Program-made: the position numbers and the translations under genes
NCBI GenBank assembly: GCA_905178155.1
Contig: CAJINV010000002.1
Location: forward strand, 10,334,146 to 10,398,145
DNA from: Amoebophrya sp. A120
Taxonomy: Eukaryota; Sar; Dinophyceae; Syndiniales; Amoebophryaceae
Direction of reading: 5' to 3'
Length of the DNA stretch: 64,000 bases
The notes under the pieces: model-generated
Database searches by the model: none
Seen by the model: only the letters and a program-made list of their open reading frames with translations
Told to the model about the DNA's origin: nothing
In this document: positions 43,850 to 56,336 of the stretch, piece after piece
Layout of the letters: each line of letters starts with the position of its first letter
Numbering within the stretch: position 1 is the stretch's first letter

Positions 43850-45907
43850 CCTTCAAGAAAATGCGCCGCTTTTAGTTCGTATTTGTTGAAAGACAAACTG
43901 ATATGAAGATTGACATTCGTGGGCGGAATGTCATTTTACAGCGCTGCTGTTGAAGACCAAAATGGAAAATGAGTAAATTATTGAAAATTGGCCATACTCT
44001 TGCGCTACAAAATGACGGGAAAAAAATGAAAAAGCTCCCTCTCGCGTTCAAGCCAGGAATCCGCAGCTTGACTAGTTGTAAAGATCAAAAAGAAAAATTG
44101 GCATATTTTACAAAATTGGCGATACTTTCGCGGGACACAATAACACGAAAAAAACGAAAAAGCTGCTTCTCGCGTTTGTGGGCGGGTTCGTACGCTGACC
44201 TGTGGCAATATTAGTCGGAGTAATTCTTTTGGAATGCAATGAGGGACTGAAGAGAAGAAAATCAGACTGATGTCTTTTAGTAGTCTTCTTTTCTTCATAC
44301 ATACCAAGCACACGTAGACCACCACATATGATTCGAATTATCTTTATTCACGACCGGATCATGTAGTTTTGAATCTTCATGAACGATCTTTTCACTGACG
44401 AAACACGACATCTTGTATGAACTGCAAGCCGTGACGAACGAAATAAACATGGAAGCAGCGCGATAGGAGTACGATGGCTTTATTGCACGATGAAAATGGA
44501 TACTACCCACAAGAATGAAGTAATTGAAGAACGTGGTACGAATACAACTCCGTCAAGATGCTACAACGAAACAACGCAACAACATACTTAAGAACCTTCT
44601 GGTCCTGCGGCGGAAGAAAATTTGCGCGCGCACACTGAAAATGATCGCGCGACAAAGCAGCTCTGTCTCACGTGGTAGTTGAAGCCACGAGTAGAGAAGG
44701 AGAGGGTATTAACTTCGCGGATGTGATGAATATTTCCTTACGGACGAGTACTACGCCCACGACCGTCTGACTCGGTCGTCGGTGCTTTTAGAGGGTTTAT
44801 CATGAATTGTCACTGGTCATTTTGAATTGTCGTTGTATGCGATGCCGTACATGATTCGAGAAGTTCGTATAAATGTAAATGGAAAAAGAATCGCGATATA
44901 ATAAAGTGAAAGCCGTGGGATTGGCTAGCTCTGGAGTAGAAAAGCTAAGTTCATTGTCAGTGTAGCAAAATATTATGTTGTGACACAGCCGCATGGCGCG
45001 TGGCAGACGTATTCGGGTTGGAAAGTTAAAGTTCTACTGTGCGGCGGGAGAAAACATACTAGTTACGGGTCGGGCTAAACGGCGGCAAGGAGTCGGCGTC
45101 ATGCCTGGTCCTCTTGCAACTGAAGTTGGAACGTGTCAAGCCCACAGCGCGTCCGCTCCTTGGCACATGGTCGTCTTGTCAGGTGCCATGCCTGCGCGAT
45201 GAAAAGTTCCTTTATCGGTTCATTTTCTATGTCAGCAAAGCCCATGAGAATGATAAGCGGTGAAAAGCTACGCCCGTAAGAGTTCCACCCGGGTTGTATT
45301 CCCGACTTCTACCACGGTCGTGCAGACACCCTAACCAGCAAAAACAGCAACTCGGTAGTGTCACCGGTTTCAATGCCGTGTCATCTCCAGAACCACAGGC
45401 AGCGGAATAAGACGACTCATACTCTTGAGAAGTCACTTTCTCTACTGCTTTTCGGACTGCTGCAACGGCCCATGTCGTTGCCAATATTTCGCTTCGTTTA
45501 ATATGACCCTGTTTATCGCTATCATGGATACAACTGTTCTATATATTGGTCCATCATCCATACGTAAAATGCGCGCATTCTAATTCATCAGACTATACAA
45601 CACTAGAGTAAAATATCGCGCGCCCTTGTCTGGCCGGCAGAATTGTAGGTTTATTTTTCTGACTCGTTTTCTGTTAGGATAATTTCTGTTCTTGAAACTT
45701 CTTTCGATACTAAAGAGAGGCATGAACAAGCGCAGCAGCACAAGTGCGCGGAGCAGCGCACTACTGCTAGTCCCTTGTGTTCATCGCTGGTGGTCAGCAA
45801 CTGAGCAACCTTTTCCTCATCCCGCAGCTCGACCGCCCCCTGTTATCGACACGGAGCACGATACTTGAAGAGCGAGTAGGAAAACCAAAACACGCCGACC
45901 CGCCGAG
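43850..45907. other. Intergenic region, H to exportin-7
   Basis: About 2 kb. A diverged direct repeat of about 65 bp (43984-44048 and 44112-44176, 128 bp apart; AAAATTGGC...GAAAAAGCT...TCTCGCGTT) lies at the left. Otherwise only short chance frames; no RNA gene seen. Confidence 0.45.
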
Positions 45908-48900
45908 TCATAGCGCCTTGACCATTTGCGCGAAGGTGTACAGTTGCCTCGTAAAGTGGTCGCGGTTTCGGGAGGACAGCGTGTTTTCCACGTTCTGCAT
46001 CAGTTCCTCGAAAAAGTTCTTCAGCTTTTCCCGCCTTTCCTCGATTTGCTGCATGATCAGCCGGTCTTTGAGCTCCAGGTAGTAGTTCGGGTGCAACAGA
46101 ATCAGCGCGAGCAGGGGCCGGGACAAACTCCACGTCGAGCTAAACTCCCCGGCGAGGATGAGCTGGAACATGAGCGCGAGAATTTTCTTCAACGCGTCGG
46201 GCTGAGTGGTCAGGAACTGGGTCACGTATCGCCCCGCGTCGGTGGACTGGTTTTCCTTCTGGTGCTCCACGAAAAAGGAAACGATGTTGTCCACGATACT
46301 GCAGCACTGCATGCAAACAGAGACGTCGAAGGAGCACAGCCCCTCCTCCACCAGCGCGATTAAACGGGCAAGCTGGGACACGTCGAGCTCGAAAATTTTC
46401 TTCACGTGGTTTTTGCTCGTCAGGTCGAGAAAGGTGTAAAACGGCTTGAACGTCTTTTGGTAGGCGGATAACTCCACGGACGGGATGGACAGACACATCT
46501 GCAGCGCCAGAGACATCGACTTTTGCAAGCTGGTGTCGCCGTACAACTCGAATACACCGAAGTTGCAGTACCTGGGAATGAATGAATTTTTCAGCCTGAT
46601 ACAAAATCCTAGATAATGAGTTTTCCAGCCAGGCAGTACCTGGAAGTAATGCAGTGAAGTACGACCCCGACCCGTTGCAGATCCTATCAAACTTTTGGCT
46701 TGATGCATCGATCAAATTTTGCAGAGACGATGTTGAGAACAAGAAACACAATTTCGCAAGCTGTAGTAAGTACCCTCCGTTGAGCGCGTGAGAGAACATG
46801 TCGAGAGCAACCCCTATTCCCTTGTACTTTGCCTGGTAGAGGTTCCTATTTGGTGTCGGCACGGCGCCAATGCTTATCAAATGCAAAAGTGTCTGGGTCT
46901 GGAAGATTCTGAGACTTGTCATGCATGTTTTTTTTTTTTTCATTGGGCCCCGCTCTGTTTACGGATTCGGATTCGGATGTGCGCATTCCGCTCGTGATTC
47001 GCGGGGTTTACGCATATAAATTCATCACTAAGCTAGGAGGCCGGTGGACGTTGCCTAACATGTGATGCAGTTCTACGAATTCACCTGCCTGCCGCAGCAG
47101 GTTACACAGGGCCGACACCTTTCACACAGTTAAGCAGAGCGCGTTTATACCATCTTTTTTTTTCATGTTTTGCCTGGGCCATGATGTGTGTGATGCATGC
47201 CCTAGCATCACAGATTTTTTGAGGGCTTTGCGATGCCTATTCCGCATGACACATGTCCTCTCCGCGTAGAAAAAATTACACTCCCTTTGCTGCTCATGCA
47301 ATACAGATTTTTTTGGAATTCAAATTCAGCATCACAAGTTGCATTCTTCCAGACCCAGACATTTTTACATTTGATAATGCTGTTGCTGGTGCTATTCGCA
47401 AAGTCTCCAAAGTCCTTCTGGAGTATCCTCTGCCCGTAGGTTATCCTGAGTAAAAACATCCCCACCCCAGAGTTGTAATGCAGATGTGCAAAGATAGGAG
47501 GACTTGTAATGCGCATCCCCATGAGAGCCATTTCCAATCGTGTACTGGAGTTTGTCATGCTGTGAACAGGATGAGCAGATGAATCTGTGATGCGGCTGCA
47601 CTTGCTAACCTGCACTACACTGCGGAGCGCAACTTGTCATGCGTGACTCCCAAAACTCCTAGGTTTGTGTTGCAAAATCCCCATTCTGACTCTGGTGTGG
47701 GTACGTTTTTACTCAGGATATAGGTGGTGAGAATGTTACTTGCTTCCCGGAACAGCAGAATCCCATTCGGGCTTGATTGCTCGAAATTTATTCGCTGGGT
47801 CTGTTTTCAGATAATGAGGTCAAAATTTTTTCCGATTCCCCTTTGTTCGACTGAGATTACAACAGAAATGATGCATCCATGCATGCTGCATTTTTTGCTC
47901 CAAATACTTTCTACATTTTTTGTTCTCACGAAAAACAACTCCCAGTCCCATACCTTGTTGTAGCAGAACTCCGCCATGAATTTCAGCAACGGGGTGGTCA
48001 CTTCGTAGTCGTCCCAGAACTCATCTAGTGCTTTGTAAAACAGCGCGATTCTGTTGTGCTGCGCGTTACTTATGGACGCGTCCTGCACGAGCCACCCGAA
48101 CAGCAGCCCGTAGCTCTCCGCCCCGTGGCAAGCGAGAGTCAGCCCCCGCAAATCCCGACACAGCCCTATTATTCTGTGTTTTGCCTCTGGGTTCGCCTTC
48201 AAGGAACCGCTACCGCCTTGCGCGGTAACGGTGCGCACGCCGTCCAGGACGCGCGTCATGGGCTGCATAAAGTCCTCAAAGTGCTGCTTTTGTACGGACC
48301 AGTCCTCCCGCCCGTCCATGAAAAGGAGTTTCCCGAGCGTGTGGTAGTACTGTGATCGGTACTTCCCATACTTGATATTGTGGTACAAAAACTTAAACTC
48401 GTCTGCCGCGTGGTTTTTCATCATATACTGAACCTGCGTTTGTTGGTCAGTACAGTCCGGTGTGATACTAGTACACTCACCGTGCTAGTAACAAAGATGA
48501 GGGAGGAGAGGTGAAACAAAAAAAGAATTCCAATGCTACAACAGACACTTTCGATGAAACTTATACCATTTCGTTTTTGAGCAGCAATCTCCCGCTAACG
48601 ATCAAGTGCGGACTTCTTTCCGCGGTGTGGACAATGTTGATGCCCGCGGCCATCTCGTGGAACAAGGCCAACGACTTCGCCAACACCAACTCGTACTGAC
48701 ACCGGTGCTGCAGGTTTTTGCCGATTTTGTTGATCAGCATCCCCAGGATCGCGTTCTCGTCCTGCACGCCCAAGGTGGTTGCGAGCTGCTGCCCGCTGGC
48801 GGAGGAACTGTTCGATTTCGCGTGCTCTCCGATGTACACTTTTCGGAACTGTTCGAGGAAGTACAGGTAGGCCGTTTCGATCGTTTCCTGGCCGGACACG

Positions 48901-51434
48901 TCTTGATTCGTCAAGTCGATCACCGTGAACACCCGCTTGGCCAACTCGCCGTTGATAATGTGCGCCGGCGGGACGTAGCCCGGGTCCCCGGGGTTCAGAC
49001 TGGAACTTGACTCGTGGTTCCGCGAACTGCTGGAGCTCGACCGGGGTCCCAGCGTGGTGGAGCTGTGGCCGGCGACCAAAGCGCCCATCATGTAGACCAG
49101 CCACGACATCTTCTTCGTGAAGTGGTTCTGGCTCAGCTGGTTCTGCTTCGCGCGGTTCAGCGTGTCCTCAAAGTGCTTCATCACGTGCTGGGCAGTTTCG
49201 TGGTATCTGTCGTAGGAGTTTGAGTGGAAATTCTGTTTTGCGCTCTTTTCATGTGACCACATGTGACGACGTGGCTTCCACTTTTCTACTCATTTTGATT
49301 TTCTCGAAAACAAATACCATGACGAAAACCATCGAAAGGAAAAAATCCGTACCTGCATCGGGCCAAATTACTCAGCACTTCAAGCTGCTCGCTTCTCAAA
49401 ACTTCCTCGTCAAGGGGGTCGGCCCAATCTTGCACGCCCTCGGCTTGCGCGCTCATGTCGGCCATTGCAAGCCGAGACTCAATGTATCTGTGGGGTATTG
49501 AATTACATGAGAGTGAATTTCAATAGCCTGCTGCTCACGATGAAAAATGCAGCCCCAACTTGCATTCCTTTCCCTGCTGTAAAAATCGATTCCATCTTGC
49601 AAAGTTCAAAAGTAAAACAATACGAAATCGTGATCTGCTGGATGCAATTCTCCAATGCTGGTGGCGCTTTGTCCTTCAGGTAGATCATGGGGGAGACCAA
49701 CCCGGACCAAAACTGCAGCAAGTAATGCTTCGAGTTCGGCTGTCGCTCCCAGTCGATCAAACTTTCCGTCGTGAAGTTGTACACGTGTGTGAGCCACACC
49801 TGGAATACCTCAATGGCGGCCAATTCAGACAGTTGGTGTGCCGCGTTGATTTTCCCGAGGAGACGACACAGCGCATGGTAACAGGATTCGTCCTGGAGAC
49901 CCATTTTCGAGGCGAGGATACCTGTGGAGAGAAAGGGAAGCTTCTTGTGTCAACGTTTTCACTGTTACAAACAAAGACTTTCTTGGACAAAGAACCAGGA
50001 TCCGGATTTGCTCTGAATGCGCCGTCAAAAGTTCATCATTTTCTTTGAGTACTTCATCAACGCAAACTACGGACATTCTTACCACTAGTTCCGTTAATCA
50101 GGTGTCCGAGCAGCTTGTTTCTGTCCTCCTCCTTGGAGAAAAAGCTTCTTCTCAAACTCGCCATCAGCACCAGGCACTCGAGGGCCTTGGCGGCGCAGTC
50201 AAACCGCTGGTAGTTGCAACAGCTCCCGTAAACCTCGAAGAAGAGAGAGCACACGCCGTCCTCCCGCAGCACGTTCCAGGAGTGCGGGACCATCACCGTT
50301 TGTTGGTCCTCGTTGGCTTCGTCCGGCATCGTGCCTGTTGATAGAAGTTTATCATTTTCATCCTCGTGTGAGTCTGTTGGTGCACTATAGTTTTACCTCT
50401 GGTGGGCAGTATGATCTTTTCACAAGTACGGACTTTTATAGGCGGCTATAGACGCAAATGAAAATTTTCTATACCCATGAAATCGAAGCTGAGGCAATTG
50501 GCGATGAGCCGCAGGAGTTGCTTCACAAGCACCTTCTCCTGCTGCTTATCCGTGATGTTCAGCTCTCCCTTGGCAAGCTTCTGCAGTGTCCCCAGCCCGC
50601 GCGTGAAAATTTCTGGTAACGCTGTGTCGCGGAAGCACAAAGCCGTCCGTCGGTATCGGGACATCATGTTACCCGAGATAGGCTGCATATCCTGGGTGAT
50701 CTCGATATACCTGTTTTTAGATTTTCGAATGTTTTGCATGCGGGTTCACTTTACAAAGTGTCATGTGAATTTCGCAAAGCCAAAAAAACAAAATCACTCC
50801 AATGGTATTCATCAAAATAGTACACTTCCAGCCCGACGATGGTGTGCAGATTGGTCTGTTCGAAGAATTCGTTGACTTTTGCGACGACGTCTTGGTGCTG
50901 CGGCCCCTCCAGCCAGGCCAGTTTCATCAGGCGGCAGAGCAACCTGACAAACGGCTGCAGTATTACGGGTGCGTTGGAATACATAGACGGGCCTTGGTTC
51001 GCCAGGGACTGGAACAAAAACCCTTTCAACTGTTCCTTCTGGCCACTGCTCACCGCGGTCCAGAAGTTCGTGATCAACTTCGTCAGCGCGTTGGTGCAAA
51101 AAATGATAGCGTGGTTTTGCTGACTGGTCATAAGTATGGCTTGGAGTAGCGGGATCTTCGACGAGTCCTCGAGGATGGGCAGCAGCTGCTTGTGCGCGTT
51201 TTGCCGGTCCTGTTCGGTCTGCCCGGGGGTCAGTTGGTACAACGTGTTGCAGAGCAACTCAAACCTCTGCAGCTCCTCGGGCGCCATTTGCGGAATCACG
51301 GGGGCCGTAGAGGACACGGCGGGCGCATTATTCGGGTTCGCGTTGTTGTTGGTGTTGTTTCCAGGTGGCAAACCCATCCCCGGTGCGGCTCCGAGTGGCG
51401 CCGCGCCCCCGGCGCCGGGGCCGTCGTCCATCAT
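45908..51434 (-). CDS. XPO7: Exportin-7, importin-beta family nuclear transport receptor
   Basis: Eleven exons: 51434-50824, 50710-50475, 50334-50083, 49921-49624, 49487-49353, 49242-48567, 48433-47954, 47800-47721, 47441-47377, 46874-46774, 46571-45908. Eight introns are ordinary (most GTAxxx...CAG) and two are introners; the joined frame is exactly 1195 residues plus stop (human XPO7 is about 1087). Conserved blocks in order: LCRLLGKINAAHQLSELA, PNSKHYLLQFW, YIESRLA, MSWLVYMMGALVAG, LYFLEQFRKVYIG, GKLLFMDGRED, LCRDLRGL, TTPLLKFMAEFCYN, QSSPNGILLFREAS, NFGVFELYGD and RDHFTRQLYTF. It exports or imports cargo with Ran-GTP at the nuclear pore. The N-terminal 55 residues are a Gly/Pro/Asn-rich extension. 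Confidence 0.95.
46875..47376. mobile_element. Family-1 introner with nested insertion (XPO7)
   Basis: Left end TATCAAATGCAAAAGTG, right end CATTTTTACATTTGATA, duplication ATGCT (46870-46874, 47377-47381). At 502 bp it is twice the usual size: about 240 bp (roughly 46930-47175), bounded by T-rich tracts next to TCATG, are absent from other copies. Excision joins STSNS to IGAVPTP in frame. Confidence 0.88.
47442..47720. mobile_element. Family-2 introner (XPO7)
   Basis: Left end TATCCTGAGTAAAAACATCC, right end ACGTTTTTACTCAGGATA, duplication TAGGT (47437-47441, 47721-47725). It is closely similar to 57851-58129 in MAT-ADK. Excision restores NILTTYGQRIL, matching KMITMYGNRIL of human XPO7. Confidence 0.93.
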
Positions 51435-52466
51435 CTTGAAGATACCCGCGTCTTCTGCCGCTCAGTAATGACTGGTTTCCTAGTTCAGTCCGCAAAATCT
51501 TTCTCGTGCGTGTCGAACGACCGCAGTGCAGCGACGGGTGCTTGTTTTCTGTTCAAGTTTGTGGTCGCTTCGGGCAAGCTCTTCTCCTGCCGTCGTCTTC
51601 TCTTTTTGAAATGCAGGGGGTCGCCGTGTGGGGAAACGCAGGCCATCCAATTTTCCTTTCCTTTTCAATGAAAACCACAGTCGCAGTGCCTTCGCATCGT
51701 TTTGTCGCTTCGGATTCTAGGTTGCTGGTCGTGTGTCTTAGGGCGAGTATTGCTGTTAAAAGCGAGTGTATCAATCTTCAACCGTAGCATATCGGTACAA
51801 AAAACGAAACACAAACAGAAAATAGGACGAAAACGCAACAAGAAACACGACCCTGATGTTTTTAGAAAAATTGAAAAGGTTGAAAGTCGGTGCGACATAA
51901 ACAAGACAGCTTTAACAAAAAACGTTCGGACAAATAGGTAACATCAAGTTGCTTGTATTGATTTGGGGTGTGCGGGTACCTCTTCAATCAAAATTTGCAG
52001 TGTGATAAGATCTGTCCATGGCTTGTTTTGAATGGATTTTGCAACATCAATTTCAATATCCACATCCAGGATCGTTCGAACTCTGTCCTCAACCTGCAAA
52101 AAAGCAGCGATCTTCCATTTTCGAAGGTAAAATCTGAGCTGGAGTGCAAATTAATATTGCGTTTCGATCCAAAACTTGTATTTCAGAACACAGATGTGAG
52201 AAGTTGATGCTATGAAGCATCGCTATATCCGAATCCGACTACATGAGCGCTGGATATTCAATCAAGAGCCCCGGTGCCGCAAAAAATGCTTTTAGCAGAA
52301 CCAGTACGTGTGATGAACCGTAGGGCACCAGAGCTCTTTTCACAGCTGCTCTGTGAAGATTCCTTCTTGTTCGCAACACCTCTACGCGATGTATTGCTGA
52401 TGATTGCTGGAAAAGAAAAAACGCATCGAGACCATGGCTATCTGCAGCGTCGTGCTATGCTTGTTT
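51435..52466. other. Intergenic region upstream of exportin-7
   Basis: About 1 kb between the XPO7 start and the stop of the coiled-coil membrane protein gene. No supported frame, repeat or RNA gene. Confidence 0.4.
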
Positions 52467-54306
52467 TTATGCTCCCATCATTCTCGAATCCACCCCGGAT
52501 TCTAGATGTTCCATTACGCGTTCCAACTTTCCCTCCAGGCCCGCCATGCGAATGAGCATGATGCGCTGGTTCTCCAGGGTCTGCTCATTCATCACCACAC
52601 CGGCCACACCCCCGTTTGTCCCACTTCCGGAAGTGGCCGTGCTTACCGTGCTGTAGGAATTCATCTTCATGCCTGTTCCATTCCCGATGCCGCTGCTCAT
52701 GAAGCTGTTGGAGCAGAAGTTCTGATCGCCGGTTTTCAGTTTTATCTTGTCTACAATGGCGTCCACTAAATCATGATCGAAGCCGAACCCGGGAAACAGT
52801 ACCGTGCCCATACAGGACAGACCGACCCGCTTGAAACAGAACGAGGACTGAAACTTGCCCACCTCACCCAGCGTCGCGTAGCTCATGCGCCAGATGGTTT
52901 TCGCGTTGGACAGCTGGGTCGCGTGCGTATCAAGCTGCACATTGTTGTTTGGAAGTACATTTTGTTGATGCAGTACCGGTGCAGTGGTTGCATCCTCTTT
53001 CTTATCTGCCGAATGCTGTTGTTCTCGCTCTGCAAAATGCACAACACCTGCAACCTGTTGGCTGTTGGTTCTGGTGTTATTATTGCCCCCGCCGTCCAGT
53101 CGCACCATTTGCGGGCTCGGCGCCGCGCTGTTATTGTTCACGGTGGAGCTGCTGCAGAGCAACGAGTACAGGCTGACGTTTTGCGTTACGTACTCCACTT
53201 CGGTGGCGTGGAGCTTCAACACTTGTATCAAATGCAAAAATGTCTGGGTCTGGATGTCTGACATCCAGACCCAGACATTTTTCTGCATGACATTGTCATG
53301 CAGATTTTACATGACACATGACGTCTGTAATGCACAACCTGGCATCACAGATTTTTAGTGGGCTTTCTGATGCCTATCTCGCATGAGAAATACCCTCTCC
53401 ATGTAGCACAAACTGGAGCCCTCTTGCTGGTCATGCAATACAGATTTTTGTAAAATGCAGAGACAGCATCACGAGTTGCAATCTTCCAGACCCAGACATT
53501 TTTACAGTTGATAACTTGCCGACCCATCCCAAACGTGAAGTAGGTCGTCCAGAAGCTGGTGACGTCGAAGCACACGACGTCGCTGTCGATCGTAGTTCCA
53601 TGCCCGTCCGCCCCCGCGACCGTGTTGAACGCTCGGCGGCGGAAGAAGCACTCGCAGGCGCAAACCGCGAAGTGGATAATCAAAACCGCGAGCAGTACCA
53701 AATACATCATCCGGGTCTGCGACTCCTTCTCCCGCTGCTTGGCCACCAGCAGTTCTTGTTTCAGCATCAGAATGCGCAAGTCCAGCAGCTCGTCGAACTG
53801 CGGCACCTGCAGCTCGATCATTTCCGTGCGCATGCGGGTCAAAAAGTTGGTATCAAGTGTAAAAATGTCTGGGTCTGGAAGAATGCATGTTTGTCATGCT
53901 TGTCTGGCATGACTCTTAAATCTGTCATGCACGTTACCCAAGAGCTCCATTTTTCTGTGATGCAGAAGCGCAGTTTGTCATACGGAATAGGCAACACATA
54001 GAAGCTCAGAAACTTGTCATGCTGAGCCAGCACTTGTGGCCTCATCATGAGACGCCACCCAGCATCACAAGTTTCCAGACCCAGACACTTTTACATTTGA
54101 TAGTTGGCCAGCTGCGGCGACTCCACGTCGGCAAGTTTTTGGCGCTCCGACTCGATCTTGTTGCCCTTCTTCTCCAGGTCCCGCCACTTCTCCCGCTGCT
54201 TCTTCACCTGCTCCAGGTCGGACTCTATGTCCTCGATCTCCCGGTCCGTCTGCGTTTGGTAGTTGTTCTTTGGCTCTAGCGGGTTGGAAATGTAAAAGTC
54301 TTCCGT
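52467..54306 (-). CDS. Coiled-coil membrane protein (5' end unresolved)
   Basis: Three exons are secure: 54306-54103, 53850-53514 and 53225-52467, separated by two family-1 introners whose removal gives an exact 429-residue frame to TAA. The first begins after an acceptor GAGGAACAG with a charged coiled coil (DIESDLEQVKKQREKWRDL...). The second exon encodes another coiled coil and a membrane helix (MMYLVLLAVLIIHFAVCACECFF). The last exon is about 250 residues with Asn/Ser-rich loops and a final coiled coil (LENQRIMLIRMAGLEGKLERVMEHLE). Upstream, short exon-like pieces lie at 54510-54545 (GEWMKRYYE) and near 54410-54435 before a good donor TTTCA|GTAAGTAC, but I could not phase them. No family recognised; probably an organelle or surface membrane protein. 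Confidence 0.6.
53226..53513. mobile_element. Family-1 introner with an inverted end duplication
   Basis: Left end TATCAAATGCAAAAATG, right end CATTTTTACAGTTGATA, duplication ACTTG (53221-53225, 53514-53518). Just inside the left end, the block TGTCTGGGTCTGGATGTC is followed at once by its reverse complement, forming an almost perfect ~50-bp palindrome (about 53234-53285). Confidence 0.9.
53851..54102. mobile_element. Family-1 introner, opposite orientation to 22651
   Basis: Left end TATCAAGTGTAAAAATG, right end CACTTTTACATTTGATA, duplication GTTGG (53846-53850, 54103-54107). Its body is the reverse complement of 22651-22902. Excision joins PQLAN to FLTRMRTE in frame. Confidence 0.92.
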
Positions 54307-54639
54307 CTGTTCCTCGTTTGGGTATAGAGAAGAGAAATGGTTTTTGTGTGGATCGAACGACGTGACGCATCGCTGTGCGCTGCATAAGTACTTACTGAAA
54401 TTCGCTCCTTCTGAGTGCTGAAAGACGCATGTCATGGCAAGAAACTAGTATCAATTTATGCATGACATCCGTCAGATCCACCGCTTTGCTGTTATTTTCC
54501 ACGTTTCATACTTCGTAGTACCGTTTCATCCACTCGCCTGGAATGTGAGCATTTGTCAAGCCGCCGGTACTGTCAACCTGTGAGTCGCATCAGTGTGTGA
54601 TATAAGCATTGTTTGTAGTGGCAAAACAATGTGGCGATG

Positions 54640-55551
54640 CTAAGTAAGTGCCCTCAATATCATGCATGGCGACAATAGGAGGGCAGTGTAAATCCTGAAA
54701 ACATCAGTCACCGGCGCATCCCGATCCAGTCGGTCGAGAACCCCATTGCGTTTGCCCTTCTTCTCGCTAGGCTCTTTGCCAACCTCTTCCGACGCGTGCT
54801 CCGTTTCTTCCGGCTCTTTGCCATGTCCCCTTGTTTTTTTGCCATTAGAAGATCTTTTGCCGCTAGCCGTTGCGCCACTCCTTGTCGCTTTTGCATTTCT
54901 TTTGGTGTCCTCGCTGTTATTCTTCTTTTGTACAGCTCCGTCTACTGTCTTTTTCCCCGACGTAGAAGACGTTCTATGATGCTGCACTAAATGCTGGTGT
55001 GGTCGAGAGGTTTTCGTTCGATCCTGCTTGCGTTCTTGTGTGTTGACCGAAGGCGTTTCCTTTTGGTCAACATCTCCCTGCTCACCTTCTTCCAAATTCG
55101 TCACTGCGAGCACCTCGTGCGTTTTGGTCACGCGACGCTCCCGATGCGGTCGAACGAGAGCGAGAACTGGCACACCGATAAGATGATCCCATTCCTGCTG
55201 CAGGGCAGCGAGGCCTGCCGCAGCCGCGCTGACACAACTTCGGCGCCGCATCTGGGTTCTTGGTCGTCCTCCAGAACACGTCGCGGCTGCGATCTGCCAC
55301 TGCGCGTAGTCGGCCCGACCGGCAACCGCGTTGTGGCCGCAGCAATCGAACTCCGCGAGAGGCACTACATTTGCTTCTTCGAAGAGGCACGGAGCGCGCA
55401 ACCCCGTGGTGCTGGCGGGAGGAACTAGCAGGGTATGAGTTCTTGAAAGCTGGTAAGCAGAAGCAGAAGCAAGCACAAATAAACAAACCCTCTCCCTCTC
55501 TCTTTCGCGCGCGCGGGCCAGATTTTTCTGGGTTATGCGATAGAGGAACAT
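54640..55551 (-). CDS. Basic low-complexity ORF, possibly a 5' exon
   Basis: A frame from ATG at 55551 to a stop at 54640. The product is rich in Arg, Lys, Ser and Thr, with Arg/Glu alternation near the start and a long Lys-rich tail (KKTVDGAVQKKNNSEDTKRN...). It could be the first exon of the coiled-coil membrane gene downstream, since both are on the minus strand and the last ~25 codons lose coding character after RDAPVTDVF, or an independent gene, or chance. No domain recognised. Confidence 0.35.
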   Translation of the reverse strand: MFLYRITQKNLARARERERERVCLFVLASASAYQLSRTHTLLVPPASTTGLRAPCLFEEANVVPLAEFDCCGHNAVAGRADYAQWQIAAATCSGGRPRTQMRRRSCVSAAAAGLAALQQEWDHLIGVPVLALVRPHRERRVTKTHEVLAVTNLEEGEQGDVDQKETPSVNTQERKQDRTKTSRPHQHLVQHHRTSSTSGKKTVDGAVQKKNNSEDTKRNAKATRSGATASGKRSSNGKKTRGHGKEPEETEHASEEVGKEPSEKKGKRNGVLDRLDRDAPVTDVFRIYTALLLSPCMILRALT

Positions 55552-56074
55552 TGAGGCTCCAAAGACAAGCACTGGGTCTGAGTGCTCAGCCTGGTAGCGA
55601 CACAGTGCCACGAGTTTGCACGTAGATGAGTTTACACGTTCCCCTAAGAACTTCTTATGTTTACACGATACAAGAGCTGCATCAATTGCATTGATGATTT
55701 CGATACTTACTTACCACTCGAATAAGCTTTCGCTTGTGTTTTAGCATAGTTCTAGTTGTAACGAAGAATTCGGAGGTGCTGAGAGAACTAGTAGAGGAGT
55801 TCTGCTTGTTGCGGCCTTGGCCGCCGCTGCGTGTCTACATTTTGATGAATAGAAAAGCAGCGTGAGAAAGAAAACATAAACATCTCCCCGGTTTGAAAAG
55901 ATAAAAAGTGCGTGCGTGTTTTTTTTTACGTGCTCTTTGATATCAAGGTGCGCTTTGTACCTAAAGGGTGTTTTTGTACAGAAGATAGATTTTCGCAATT
56001 CAAGTCCATACATCGCAGACGAGTGAATCGTTACTTTCTGATCGAAAACTCGGAGTCAAGCGGTAAATTCAAGT
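55552..56074. other. Intergenic region
   Basis: About 520 bp. A short repeat, GACGAGTGAATCGTT, occurs near 56020 and again near 56350 on either side of the introner at 56075. Otherwise nothing is supported. Confidence 0.35.
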
Positions 56075-56336
56075 TATCAAATGCAAAAATGTCTGGGTCT
56101 GGAAGAATGCAACTTGTAATGCTGCATTTGGATGCCTAAAAAATTTGTGTTGCATGAGCAGCAAAAGGATTCCAATTTTTGCTACGCGGGGAGGGCATTT
56201 GTCATGCGGAATAGGCATCAAGAATCCCTCAAAAAACCTGTGCTGCTAGGGCATGCATCACAGACATCATGGCTCCTGCAAACCGTGCATGACAAGTCTT
56301 AGAATCTTCCAGACCCAGACATTTTTGCATTTGATA
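56075..56336. mobile_element. Family-1 introner outside known coding sequence
   Basis: Left end TATCAAATGCAAAAATG, right end CATTTTTGCATTTGATA, intact inverted repeats, duplication CAAGT (56070-56074, 56337-56341). Neither flank belongs to a recognised gene, so it either lies in an unrecognised exon or UTR or is an insertion into intergenic DNA. Confidence 0.88.

Noticed and set aside
44993-45202. Plus-strand ORF MARGRRIRVGKL...
   Set aside because: 69 codons, no domain, no exon-like continuation; not distinguishable from chance.
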